Shown here: in pieces, positions 1 to 5,347 of the stretch | Layout of the letters: each line of letters begins with the position of its first letter | How positions within the stretch are numbered: position 1 is the stretch's first letter | Assembly: GCA_027077185.1 (NCBI GenBank) | Contig: JALTGJ010000366.1 | Span: forward strand, 1 to 7,661 | DNA length: 7,661 nucleotides | Direction of reading: 5' to 3' | Source of the DNA: Spirochaetales bacterium | Lineage (GTDB): Bacteria > Spirochaetota > Spirochaetia > B11-G9 | The notes under the pieces: model-generated | The model's database searches: none | Seen by the model: the letters and a program-made list of their open reading frames with translations, nothing else | What the model was told of the DNA's origin: nothing | Translations under genes and position numbers: made by a program

Positions 1-1225
1 AGATATTAATGTTATAAAACTTGATGCTGTTTTTTGTCATGAAATTACAACTCCTGTAGCCATAAATGATCTAATTGAAAGGGGAATTGACAGAGTCTTT
101 GATTCAAAAAAAATAAAAGCAGTAATTGACCATGTTACCCCTTCAAAAGATTCCAAGACAGCAACTCAGGCTAAAATTATGAGAGAGTGGGCTCGAAGAC
201 AGGGAATAAAGGATTTTTTTGATGTCGGACAAAACGGAGTTTGTCATGCACTTTTTCCGGAAAAGGGGTTTGTCAGACCTGGATATACTATAATTATGGG
301 AGATTCTCATACATGTACCCATGGTGCCTTTGGTGCCTTTGCCGCAGGAGTCGGAACAACGGATCTTGAAGTTGGTATTCTTAAGGGTGTCTGTGCATTT
401 CACTATCCGGAAACAATTAAAATTGTAATTACAGGAAATTTACAAAAAAATGTTTATGCAAAAGATGTAATTTTATCAATAATAGGTAAAATCGGAGTTA
501 ATGGTGCGACAAACAAGGTTATGGAGTTTACGGGTCCTGTTGTAGATAAAATGACAATGGAAGAGAGAATGACCCTCTGTAATATGGCTATTGAAGCAGG
601 GGGAACAAGTGGTATCTGCTACCCGGACAGCACAACAGTAAATTACCTGTGGGATTTTATTAAGGATGATTATTCTTCAAAAGAAGAAGCTCTTAAAGAT
701 TTTTCAAAATGGCACTCAGACTCCGATGCTGAGTATTCAAGTATTCTTGTCCATGACATTTCCAGTCTTCAGCCAATGATAACAGTTGGTTATAAACCTG
801 ATGAAGTTCAGGAAGTCAATGGAAATGAAAAAATTAAAGTAGATCAAATATATATTGGCAGCTGTACAAATGGAAGAATTGAAGATCTAAGAGAAGCTGC
901 CTCTGTACTTAAAGGCCGTCAAATTAGTCCGGATGTCAGGGGAATCCTTTCCCCGGCAACACCTGGAGTTTACAAACAGGCTATGAAAGAAGGTCTTATT
1001 GATATATTTATGGATGCAGGTTTCTGTGTTACAAATCCAACCTGCGGCGCATGTCTGGGGATGAGTAATGGAGTTCTGGCAAGTGGAGAGGTTTGTGCAT
1101 CAACAACAAACAGGAATTTCAACGGCAGAATGGGAAAAGGTGGAATGGTTCACCTAATGAGTCCTGCAGTAGCTGCGGCAACATCAGTTGCAGGATATAT
1201 AATTACCCCCGAAAAGCTTAACTAA
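1..1225 (+). CDS. leuC: 3-isopropylmalate dehydratase large subunit LeuC (5' end outside window)
   Basis: Large subunit of the aconitase-family enzyme that interconverts 2- and 3-isopropylmalate in leucine synthesis; cytoplasmic, working as a heterodimer with LeuD. The reading frame is open from base 2, so the gene starts before the window; an ATG at 179 is internal, because the 59 codons before it already read as LeuC (for example CHEITTPVAINDLIERGIDR and IDHVTPSKDSKTA). About 407 residues are visible, and by comparison with archaeal-type LeuC of about 420 residues only some 15-25 N-terminal residues are missing. Family marks are GDSHTCTHGAFGAFA near bases 299-343 and three [4Fe-4S] cysteines: the Cys of GSCTNGR (863-865) and the CGAC pair (1043-1054). 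The stop TAA is at 1223-1225, and leuD starts 14 bases later, so the two are one operon. Related enzymes such as homoaconitase share this fold; the exact substrate is inferred from overall similarity. Confidence 0.9.
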   Translation, partial: DINVIKLDAVFCHEITTPVAINDLIERGIDRVFDSKKIKAVIDHVTPSKDSKTATQAKIMREWARRQGIKDFFDVGQNGVCHALFPEKGFVRPGYTIIMGDSHTCTHGAFGAFAAGVGTTDLEVGILKGVCAFHYPETIKIVITGNLQKNVYAKDVILSIIGKIGVNGATNKVMEFTGPVVDKMTMEERMTLCNMAIEAGGTSGICYPDSTTVNYLWDFIKDDYSSKEEALKDFSKWHSDSDAEYSSILVHDISSLQPMITVGYKPDEVQEVNGNEKIKVDQIYIGSCTNGRIEDLREAASVLKGRQISPDVRGILSPATPGVYKQAMKEGLIDIFMDAGFCVTNPTCGACLGMSNGVLASGEVCASTTNRNFNGRMGKGGMVHLMSPAVAAATSVAGYIITPEKLN

Positions 1226-1239
1226 AAAGGAGTTCCCAC

Positions 1240-1761
1240 ATGAAAGATTTTAATGGACAAGTATTATTTTTAGACAGATCCGATATCAATACAGATGAAA
1301 TTATTCCTGCAAAATATCTTACAGAAATATCAAAGGCTGCATTAAAGCCCTATTTACTTGAAGATCTGAAGCTTGAAAAGTTTGAACAGAAAGATATTAA
1401 TAACAAGGCTGCTATTATAACAAGAGAAAACTTTGGCTGCGGTTCCTCAAGAGAGCATGCACCATGGGCACTGGAAGTAAATGGTATAAATCTTGTTATA
1501 GCAGAGAATTTTGCAAGAATATTTAAACAAAATATGTTTAACTGCGGAATGATGGCTGTTGAGCTTAGCAAAGAAAAGATAAATGAAATTTTCACAACTT
1601 TTGCTGAAAAAGAAACATCAATTAAAACAAATATTGAAAAGGCGATAATATTAATTAAATCTCCTGATACAGAAATGGAAATTAATTTTTCGGTTTCAGA
1701 TTTTGACAAAGAACTTGTAAAAGCAGGTGGATGGATAAACTTCGCTGATAAAAATTATTAG
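1240..1761 (+). CDS. leuD: 3-isopropylmalate dehydratase small subunit LeuD
   Basis: Small (swivel-domain) subunit that completes the LeuC active site. The product has 173 residues, the size of the short archaeal-type LeuD/HacB family. It opens with LDRSDINTDEIIPAKYL (residues 11-27) and carries the hallmark ENFGCGSSREHAPWAL (residues 63-78), whose Ser and Arg bind substrate carboxylates in the family, followed by IAENFARIFKQNMFNCG (87-103). The start is set by AAGGAG at 1227-1232, seven bases before the ATG. It directly follows leuC and is presumably translated from the same mRNA. The substrate-selecting loop after the strictly conserved Tyr-Leu reads YLTE (residues 26-29). That is neither the YLRT I associate with archaeal homoaconitase nor the YLV-type of characterised archaeal isopropylmalate isomerases, so the substrate is likely but not proven. 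Confidence 0.86.
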   Translation: MKDFNGQVLFLDRSDINTDEIIPAKYLTEISKAALKPYLLEDLKLEKFEQKDINNKAAIITRENFGCGSSREHAPWALEVNGINLVIAENFARIFKQNMFNCGMMAVELSKEKINEIFTTFAEKETSIKTNIEKAIILIKSPDTEMEINFSVSDFDKELVKAGGWINFADKNY

Positions 1762-1765
1762 GCCC

Positions 1766-1796
1766 CCTGCCCCCCCTGAGGGGGGGGGTATACAGG
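1766..1796. terminator. G/C-run hairpin between convergent genes, probable shared terminator
   Basis: In the 45-base gap between the ends of leuD and the FAD dehydrogenase gene, seven C (1770-1776) are followed by TGA and nine G (1780-1788), giving a stem of at least seven G-C pairs. An outer stem of CCTG (1766-1769) with CAGG (1793-1796) can extend it. No T-run follows on the plus strand. On the minus strand a T-rich stretch (complement of 1753-1759) begins only about ten bases after the stem. It is therefore not a textbook intrinsic terminator in either direction, but its place between two converging operons makes a transcription-stopping role the simplest reading. The G/C richness contrasts strongly with the AT-rich flanks. 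Confidence 0.5.
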
Positions 1797-1806
1797 CACT
1801 TACTCA

Positions 1807-3225
1807 TTATTTCGGTATTACCTGCTGAGATTTTTTTAGCCTAAAAAGAACCTCATCAAAAGCCAGCCCACGATCCAGAAGAACTTTTATTAACTCATTT
1901 TGAAAAGTAGCTCCAAGATCAACGCCTAAACCACGATCAGAAAAACAAAAATAGTTATACAGTTCTTTTTTTACTCCAAAATCCCATGCTCTTTGCATAA
2001 GGGGCATAGAGGGGGAATCCAGATTTGGGGTTAAACTATTGGCCCAGGATATATCAGCAAGACCTTTTTCTGATTGATCCACAGATTCAAATTTTGCTAC
2101 ACTAAAATTTTCTTTAAGCTTAAGTGGTCCGATAATTTCCTGTACGAAATCTATTACCATATCTGCAATTGCAGGTGCAGCGGTAAGTCCAGGAGATCTT
2201 ATTCCTATTGCATTAATAAAATTATTTGGTTTACTGTATTTTTCAATTATAAAATCGTTGGTATTAGGCTGAGCTCTGTTTCCGGCATAAGTTTTAACTG
2301 TTAAGCCAGTGTGCAGACCAGGAACCAGATGAATAGTTTTGTCCAGAACTTCTTTTAATCCTGCTATAGTTGTTGTAAGATCATCACTTGATAGTTTATC
2401 CAGATTGACAGAAGTTGGTCCAATTAGAATATCTCCTGTTTCGGTAGGTACTACCAAAGCACCCTTGCTTTCTTTAGTAGGAGTTGGAAAAATAATATGA
2501 TTCACATTGTAATCAGGATGTGGTTCCAGAAGAATATACTCACCCTTTCTTGGATGTATTTCATATTTATCAATTCCAGCCATTGAAGATACCGAATCAC
2601 CAAAAAGGCCGGCAGCATTAATAATAATTTTAGCTAATACTGTCCCCTGTACCGTTTCAATTTCTTTTATATTGTCATTGGATATATTAAATCCTGTAAC
2701 TTCATGATCCATAAAAGAAACAACACCATTTTTAACACTGTTTTTAAACAGAAAATTAACAAAGCGCATGGGACATATAATACCAGCTGTAGGTGCTTTT
2801 AAAGCTCCAATAACTTCAGGATTAATATTAGGCTCAGCACTTAGAACAGCTTTTTTATCCAGAAGTTCTACAGGAACATTCCTATTAATTCCTTTTTGTT
2901 CCAACTCTTTTAAATATTCCATCCCTGCTTCATCGAAGGCCACAACCATAGAACCAGGTCTTTTTAATCCTACACCAAGTTCTTTTGCCCAATCATCATA
3001 ACGCTGATTCCCTTTAGCAACCAAATTTCCCCGTAAACTGCCTTCAGGATCATCGTAACCAGCATGAATTATTCCTGAATTGCCCTTGCTTGATCCTTGG
3101 GTTACCTGTACTGACTTTTCTATAAGGGTAACGGACAGTTTATATTTACTCAGTTCATAAGCTATACCTGTACCTACAATACCACCGCCAATAACGGCAA
3201 CATCAAATATTTGTTTATCACTCAT
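1807..3225 (-). CDS. FAD-dependent dehydrogenase, GlpA / DAO family, without the usual Fe-S tail
   Basis: Predicted flavoprotein of 472 residues related to anaerobic glycerol-3-phosphate dehydrogenase GlpA, L-2-hydroxyglutarate oxidase and the catalytic subunits of HcnC-type amino-acid dehydrogenases. The N-terminal FAD-binding motif is VIGGGIVGTGIAYEL (residues 11-25), followed by GSSKGNSGIIHAGYD (44-58), a central HPRKGEYILLE (224-234) and the closing FAD segment GIRSPGLTAAPAIAD (341-355). These place it firmly in the DAO superfamily. Close GlpA-like relatives usually continue into a cysteine-rich BFD-like [2Fe-2S] domain; here roughly the last 95 residues contain a single Cys (427) and match no domain I recognise. 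The start ATG lies two bases after the stop of the upstream FAD gene, with GGGAG about ten bases before it, so the pair is surely one operon. There is no signal peptide or membrane segment. Glycerol 3-phosphate, a 2-hydroxy acid or an amino acid are all possible substrates. Confidence 0.82.
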   Translation of the reverse strand: MSDKQIFDVAVIGGGIVGTGIAYELSKYKLSVTLIEKSVQVTQGSSKGNSGIIHAGYDDPEGSLRGNLVAKGNQRYDDWAKELGVGLKRPGSMVVAFDEAGMEYLKELEQKGINRNVPVELLDKKAVLSAEPNINPEVIGALKAPTAGIICPMRFVNFLFKNSVKNGVVSFMDHEVTGFNISNDNIKEIETVQGTVLAKIIINAAGLFGDSVSSMAGIDKYEIHPRKGEYILLEPHPDYNVNHIIFPTPTKESKGALVVPTETGDILIGPTSVNLDKLSSDDLTTTIAGLKEVLDKTIHLVPGLHTGLTVKTYAGNRAQPNTNDFIIEKYSKPNNFINAIGIRSPGLTAAPAIADMVIDFVQEIIGPLKLKENFSVAKFESVDQSEKGLADISWANSLTPNLDSPSMPLMQRAWDFGVKKELYNYFCFSDRGLGVDLGATFQNELIKVLLDRGLAFDEVLFRLKKSQQVIPK

Positions 3226-3227
3226 AC

Positions 3228-4157
3228 TTAAACTTCTCCCCCATTAGTCAACTTGTTTAAAATATCCAAACCGAAATTATATTGTCTTATAAAATCAGGA
3301 TCAGGATTGTAAGCATCCCCTACAAGGATCAGATTTCTTTTTTTCATCTCTTTTAAAGAAAGATCAAGTTTCCAGTTTTTTAAATCCCATTCAACTCCAA
3401 GATGTTCTCTCCAGGGATGTTCAAGAACAAAGTCACCATCAACAGCAAGACAATCCCCGGAAATACACTTTTCACCAGACCCTGACTGAATCAACATACC
3501 TTCAAATAGTGTATCTCCATATACCTGTTTTAATATTGCTTCATCAAATATTTCAATTTCAGCAGGCCAGTCTACCGGAAGTTTAAGTTTTCCAGGACTT
3601 ACAACTTTTACAGATAGTCCTGTATTATAAGCTGATAATGCTGTTTCCAATGAATATAGACTTTCTCCAAAAACAATTAAGTTTTCTCCTGGTTTAAATG
3701 GATAATGTTCAAGCATTTCACCAACCTGATAGCAGGTAAAAAATCTTCCGCCCCTGGTTCCGGGAAGCAGATATTTTCCATACATAATTTGTGAAGCTCC
3801 AACTGCAATAATTAAATTATTATATGTAAATAATTCAGCTTCACCGGAAGCTGTTCTAATGTGTACTTTTTTTTCTTTTTGATCGATATTGAATACGCGT
3901 TTGCCGGTGAATATCTTTTCAAACTTTTTATTTGCTTCTAACTTATCAAGAAGTTCTTCTCTGTAAGATGCACCTGTAAATGATTTGTTTTTACTTTTAT
4001 CATACACCTCTATATTCTTCATCCAGGTATTTGTATACATCAAAGTGGTCCTGGCCTCAAACAATGCAACATTTCTAGAACCTGCAGATTGTAGAGCTTC
4101 AAAAGCTCCCAGGCCTGCAGTACCTCCACCTATTATAATATATTCATAATCAGGCAT
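3228..4157 (-). CDS. FAD/NAD(P)-binding oxidoreductase, partner subunit of the downstream dehydrogenase
   Basis: Predicted flavoprotein of 309 residues in the pyridine-nucleotide-disulfide oxidoreductase superfamily. Just after the start it has the dinucleotide-binding motif IIIGGGTAGLGAFEAL; later come NNLIIAVGAS, which usually closes the first FAD segment, a second nucleotide-type motif LIVFGESLYSLETALS, and the C-terminal NLILVGDAYNPDPDF that contacts FAD in this family. I see no redox-active CxxC. An upstream in-frame ATG at 4184 exists, but the start at 4157 is preferred because AAGGAG (4163-4168) sits five bases before it and the Rossmann fold starts at once. Its arrangement with a GlpA/DAO-type gene two bases downstream resembles GlpA-GlpB, HcnB-HcnC and the Thermotoga/Clostridium GlpA-Nox-DUF1667 operons. 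The inferred role is electron transfer from the dehydrogenase flavin to a carrier. It is shorter than typical HcnB-like partners (over 400 residues), and no DUF1667 gene is present. Confidence 0.78.
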   Translation of the reverse strand: MPDYEYIIIGGGTAGLGAFEALQSAGSRNVALFEARTTLMYTNTWMKNIEVYDKSKNKSFTGASYREELLDKLEANKKFEKIFTGKRVFNIDQKEKKVHIRTASGEAELFTYNNLIIAVGASQIMYGKYLLPGTRGGRFFTCYQVGEMLEHYPFKPGENLIVFGESLYSLETALSAYNTGLSVKVVSPGKLKLPVDWPAEIEIFDEAILKQVYGDTLFEGMLIQSGSGEKCISGDCLAVDGDFVLEHPWREHLGVEWDLKNWKLDLSLKEMKKRNLILVGDAYNPDPDFIRQYNFGLDILNKLTNGGEV

Positions 4158-4278
4158 AACTTCTCCTTTTAAAGCTTTTTGCACTATTCCACATTTTAAA
4201 CTTTATTGATAACTCTTCTCTAACACAGAGCAGTAGAACTGGTGAAAAAAGCCAAAAAAAAGTATAATTTATTGACAT
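4150..4278 (-). CDS. Doubtful 42-residue hydrophobic leader ORF ahead of the FAD operon
   Basis: An ATG at 4278 on the minus strand is preceded, after eight bases, by AAAGGGG, a moderate ribosome-binding match. It opens 42 codons that end in a TGA at 4150-4152, overlapping the start of the FAD oxidoreductase gene by eight bases. The predicted peptide has a hydrophobic stretch, YTFFWLFSPVLLLCV (residues 5-19), that could span a membrane, then a basic tail with KSFKRRSYA. The overlap would allow translational coupling. Against it: no family resemblance that I recognise, and a short open frame of this size is expected by chance in AT-rich DNA. Confidence 0.2.
   Translation of the reverse strand: MSINYTFFWLFSPVLLLCVREELSIKFKMWNSAKSFKRRSYA
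4163..4168 (-). promoter_or_regulatory. Ribosome binding site fixing the FAD oxidoreductase start
   Basis: The minus strand reads AAGGAG here, five bases before the ATG at 4157. This strong Shine-Dalgarno match favours the inner start over the in-frame ATG at 4184, which has no comparable site and would add nine residues not expected before the Rossmann motif. Confidence 0.75.
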
Positions 4279-4474
4279 CGTACAAACCCCTTTTATTGTT
4301 TTAAACTTTGACATATCATATACATTATATTTCAGTAAGTAAATACAATCAGAACAATTACGATCATATTTAATCAATAATAATCAACCAGCTGATTCGA
4401 GTTTTATCAAAATTCGTTCCTAAATGCTTTTTTTTTAATTAACCTCGGATTGCAATGCTGATTATTCAAACCTA

Positions 4475-4497
4475 GTCAACTGGTTGACCATCTGGTC
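4475..4497. promoter_or_regulatory. Double palindrome, probable autoregulatory operator of vapBC
   Basis: Two inverted repeats overlap by three bases. GTCAAC-TG-GTTGAC (4475-4488) has perfect six-base arms and GACCA-TC-TGGTC (4486-4497) perfect five-base arms. They lie 22-44 bases before the antitoxin ATG and cover the likely -35 box. Phd/YefM antitoxins bind palindromes at their own promoter, alone or with toxin, so these are the natural operator sites. The binding itself is inferred. Confidence 0.62.
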
Positions 4498-4512
4498 TAT
4501 TTGTTGTATCTT
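4484..4512 (+). promoter_or_regulatory. Candidate vapBC promoter, possibly giving a leaderless mRNA
   Basis: TTGACC (4484-4489; five of six to the sigma-70 -35 consensus) is separated by 17 bases from TATCTT (4507-4512; four of six to the -10 consensus). Transcription would start about seven bases later, at or next to the ATG at 4519. There is no Shine-Dalgarno sequence before that ATG, which fits a leaderless message. The -10 match is only moderate. Confidence 0.45.
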
Positions 4513-4518
4513 CAGAAA

Positions 4519-4776
4519 ATGAACAATATAACTATAGGAGCTTTTGAAGCTAAAACACATTTTAGTCAACTTCTAATAGAAGTAGAAAAAGGAAATGTAA
4601 TCCATGTTACCAGAAGGGGCAAACCAATAGCACGGATAACTTCCGAAGAATTTAACAAAAAAGGAACAGCCCAAAATACCCTTAAAAAAATTGCCAGGCG
4701 CAGGAGAAATATTATTTCAAAAGGGAAATTTACAAGCAATGAAATTTTAATTTTTCGTGATGAAGGTCGAAAGTAA
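4519..4776 (+). CDS. vapB: Type II antitoxin, Phd/YefM family
   Basis: Antitoxin of 85 residues that should bind and inhibit the VapC ribonuclease encoded three bases downstream and repress the shared promoter. The N-terminal half matches the Phd/YefM DNA-binding fold: ITIGAFEAKTHFSQLLIEV (residues 4-22), then KGNVIHVTRRGKPIARI (24-40), the signature of this family. The C-terminal part, basic at first (KKIARRRRN) and ending ILIFRDEGRK, is the usual toxin-wrapping segment. The frame is open back to a TTG at 4501, but the ATG at 4519 gives the normal N-terminus; neither has a clear ribosome binding site. The upstream palindromes at 4475-4497 are likely its operator. Antitoxins paired with PIN toxins are commonly called VapB, although this one belongs to the Phd rather than the AbrB-like class. 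Confidence 0.88.
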   Translation: MNNITIGAFEAKTHFSQLLIEVEKGNVIHVTRRGKPIARITSEEFNKKGTAQNTLKKIARRRRNIISKGKFTSNEILIFRDEGRK

Positions 4777-4779
4777 AAA

Positions 4780-5184
4780 ATGGATTTCCCAGCACTTGTT
4801 TTAGATACTTCAGCAGCTATGGCTTTGTTTTTACAGGAAAAAGAAGGTCTTCAAATAGAGGAAATCCTAAATAATTTGATTGCTTCCAACGGTCAAATAT
4901 TTGTTCCCACCCTATTTTGGTATGAAGTTGGAAATACTTTAGTTTCTGCTAAAAACAGAAAAAGAATAACAATAGAAGAACTTCGTGGCATTGAAATTGA
5001 TTTGGCAGAATTACCCATTGTAACTGATCCTCTTCCAGACCAATCAACACGTATTCATATCCGCGAAATTGCTCTCAGTAAAAAGCTTACCTTTTACGAT
5101 GCTGCTTATGTTGAATTATCTTTCAGGCTCCAATTACCCTTAAAAAGTTTTGACAAAAAAGTTATTTTTGCTTTAAGGGAATAA
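4780..5184 (+). CDS. vapC: VapC-type PIN-domain ribonuclease toxin
   Basis: A single PIN domain of 134 residues, the usual VapC size. VapC toxins are Mg2+-dependent endoribonucleases that cut tRNA or rRNA and stop translation when the antitoxin is lost. The four expected acidic positions are present: Asp9 in VLDTSA, Glu49 in FWYEVGN, Asp107 in TFYDAAYVELS and Asp125 in KSFDKKV, so the toxin appears catalytically intact. The start ATG follows the antitoxin stop by three bases. The nearest purine-rich site, AAGG at 4763-4766, is 13 bases away, so translation is probably coupled to the antitoxin. The gene converges on the tRNA-Val and chemotaxis operon, and I see no separate terminator on the plus strand after it. 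The RNA target cannot be told from the sequence. Confidence 0.9.
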   Translation: MDFPALVLDTSAAMALFLQEKEGLQIEEILNNLIASNGQIFVPTLFWYEVGNTLVSAKNRKRITIEELRGIEIDLAELPIVTDPLPDQSTRIHIREIALSKKLTFYDAAYVELSFRLQLPLKSFDKKVIFALRE

Positions 5185-5202
5185 TGATTTGCAAAGAGAC
5201 AT

Positions 5203-5229
5203 AAAAAAAACAAGAAACTATTAAGTTCC
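5203..5229 (-). terminator. Intrinsic terminator after tRNA-Val / chemotaxis cluster
   Basis: Read on the minus strand, GGAACT-TAAT-AGTTTC (complement of 5214-5229) forms a six-pair stem with one G-T wobble and a four-base loop. It is followed three bases later by eight T (complement of 5203-5210). It begins ten bases after the tRNA discriminator base. It is the first clear terminator downstream of cheY and probably ends both the tRNA and the chemotaxis transcripts. Confidence 0.65.
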
Positions 5230-5238
5230 CCGGTGTAA

Positions 5239-5312
5239 TGGGCGACACTGGATTTGAACCAGTGACCCCTTGCATGTCGAGCAAGTGCTCTAACCAACTG
5301 AGCCAGCCGCCC
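5239..5312 (-). tRNA. tRNA-Val (anticodon GAC)
   Basis: The minus strand folds into a complete cloverleaf of 74 bases including the discriminator A. The acceptor is GGGCGGC with GTCGCCC (one G-T pair), the D stem GCTC/GAGC, the anticodon stem CTTGC/GCAAG, the variable loop GGGTC, and the T stem ACTGG/CCAGT with loop TTCAAAT. The seven-base anticodon loop is TCGACAT, which puts GAC at positions 34-36 (complement of 5276-5278) and gives valine (GUC and GUU codons). The CCA end is not encoded; ATTA follows the acceptor, so CCA must be added enzymatically. Position 33, normally U, is C here. The gene lies 35 bases after cheY on the same strand with no clear terminator between them, and an intrinsic terminator follows it. 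Confidence 0.93.
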
Positions 5313-5314
5313 TA

Positions 5315-5341
5315 TAACAAAAATATCTAAATTTATTGTTA
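5315..5341. repeat. Short AT-rich inverted repeat between cheY and tRNA-Val
   Basis: TAACAA (5315-5320) and TTGTTA (5336-5341) are perfect six-base inverted arms around a 15-base AT-rich centre, filling nearly the whole gap. A hairpin this AT-rich, with no T-run after it, is weak as a terminator. It could mark a processing site that frees the tRNA 5' end or may mean nothing. Confidence 0.3.
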
Positions 5342-5347
5342 CAGTTT

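Larger units (their letters stand above)
4158..4518. other. Intergenic region between divergent FAD operon and vapBC
   Basis: This 361-base AT-rich gap should contain promoters for both divergent operons. On the minus strand an exact TATAAT lies at 4324-4329, but I find no convincing -35 box at 16-18 bases, so it is only a weak candidate promoter for the FAD operon with a leader of about 160 bases. On the plus strand TTGACA occurs at 4272-4277 and 4308-4313 without a good -10 partner. Near 4382-4397 an imperfect inverted repeat contains CAGCTG, and its minus strand reads CTGGTTGA, the same eight bases found on the plus strand of the vapBC operator at 4480-4487. Apart from the doubtful 42-codon ORF I see no gene. 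Confidence 0.6.

Noticed and set aside
1350..1709. 119-codon minus-strand open frame opposite leuD
   Set aside because: The opposite strand encodes a clear LeuD with all its motifs; the antisense translation resembles no family and lacks a start signal.
4157..4184. Nine-residue N-terminal extension of the FAD oxidoreductase
   Set aside because: The strong AAGGAG at 4163-4168 lies inside that extension and points to the ATG at 4157.
4272..4313. Two TTGACA boxes as upstream promoters for vapBC
   Set aside because: Neither has a good -10 box at 16-18 bases, and both are about 200 bases from the antitoxin, which has a better placed candidate.
4150..4377. Longer 75-codon version of the minus-strand leader frame
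   Set aside because: The extra N-terminal part has no ribosome binding site and no recognisable protein features; only the inner 42-codon version has any support, and that is weak.
5239..5256. tRNA 3' end as one half of an attachment-site pair
   Set aside because: I found no second copy of the tRNA 3' end in the window and no integrase; the ACTGGTT shared with the vapBC operator is too short to count.
5106..5297. Minus-strand open frame of 63 codons running through the tRNA
   Set aside because: It is the translated shadow of the tRNA-Val gene and its terminator and continues antisense into vapC; it has no ribosome binding site of its own.
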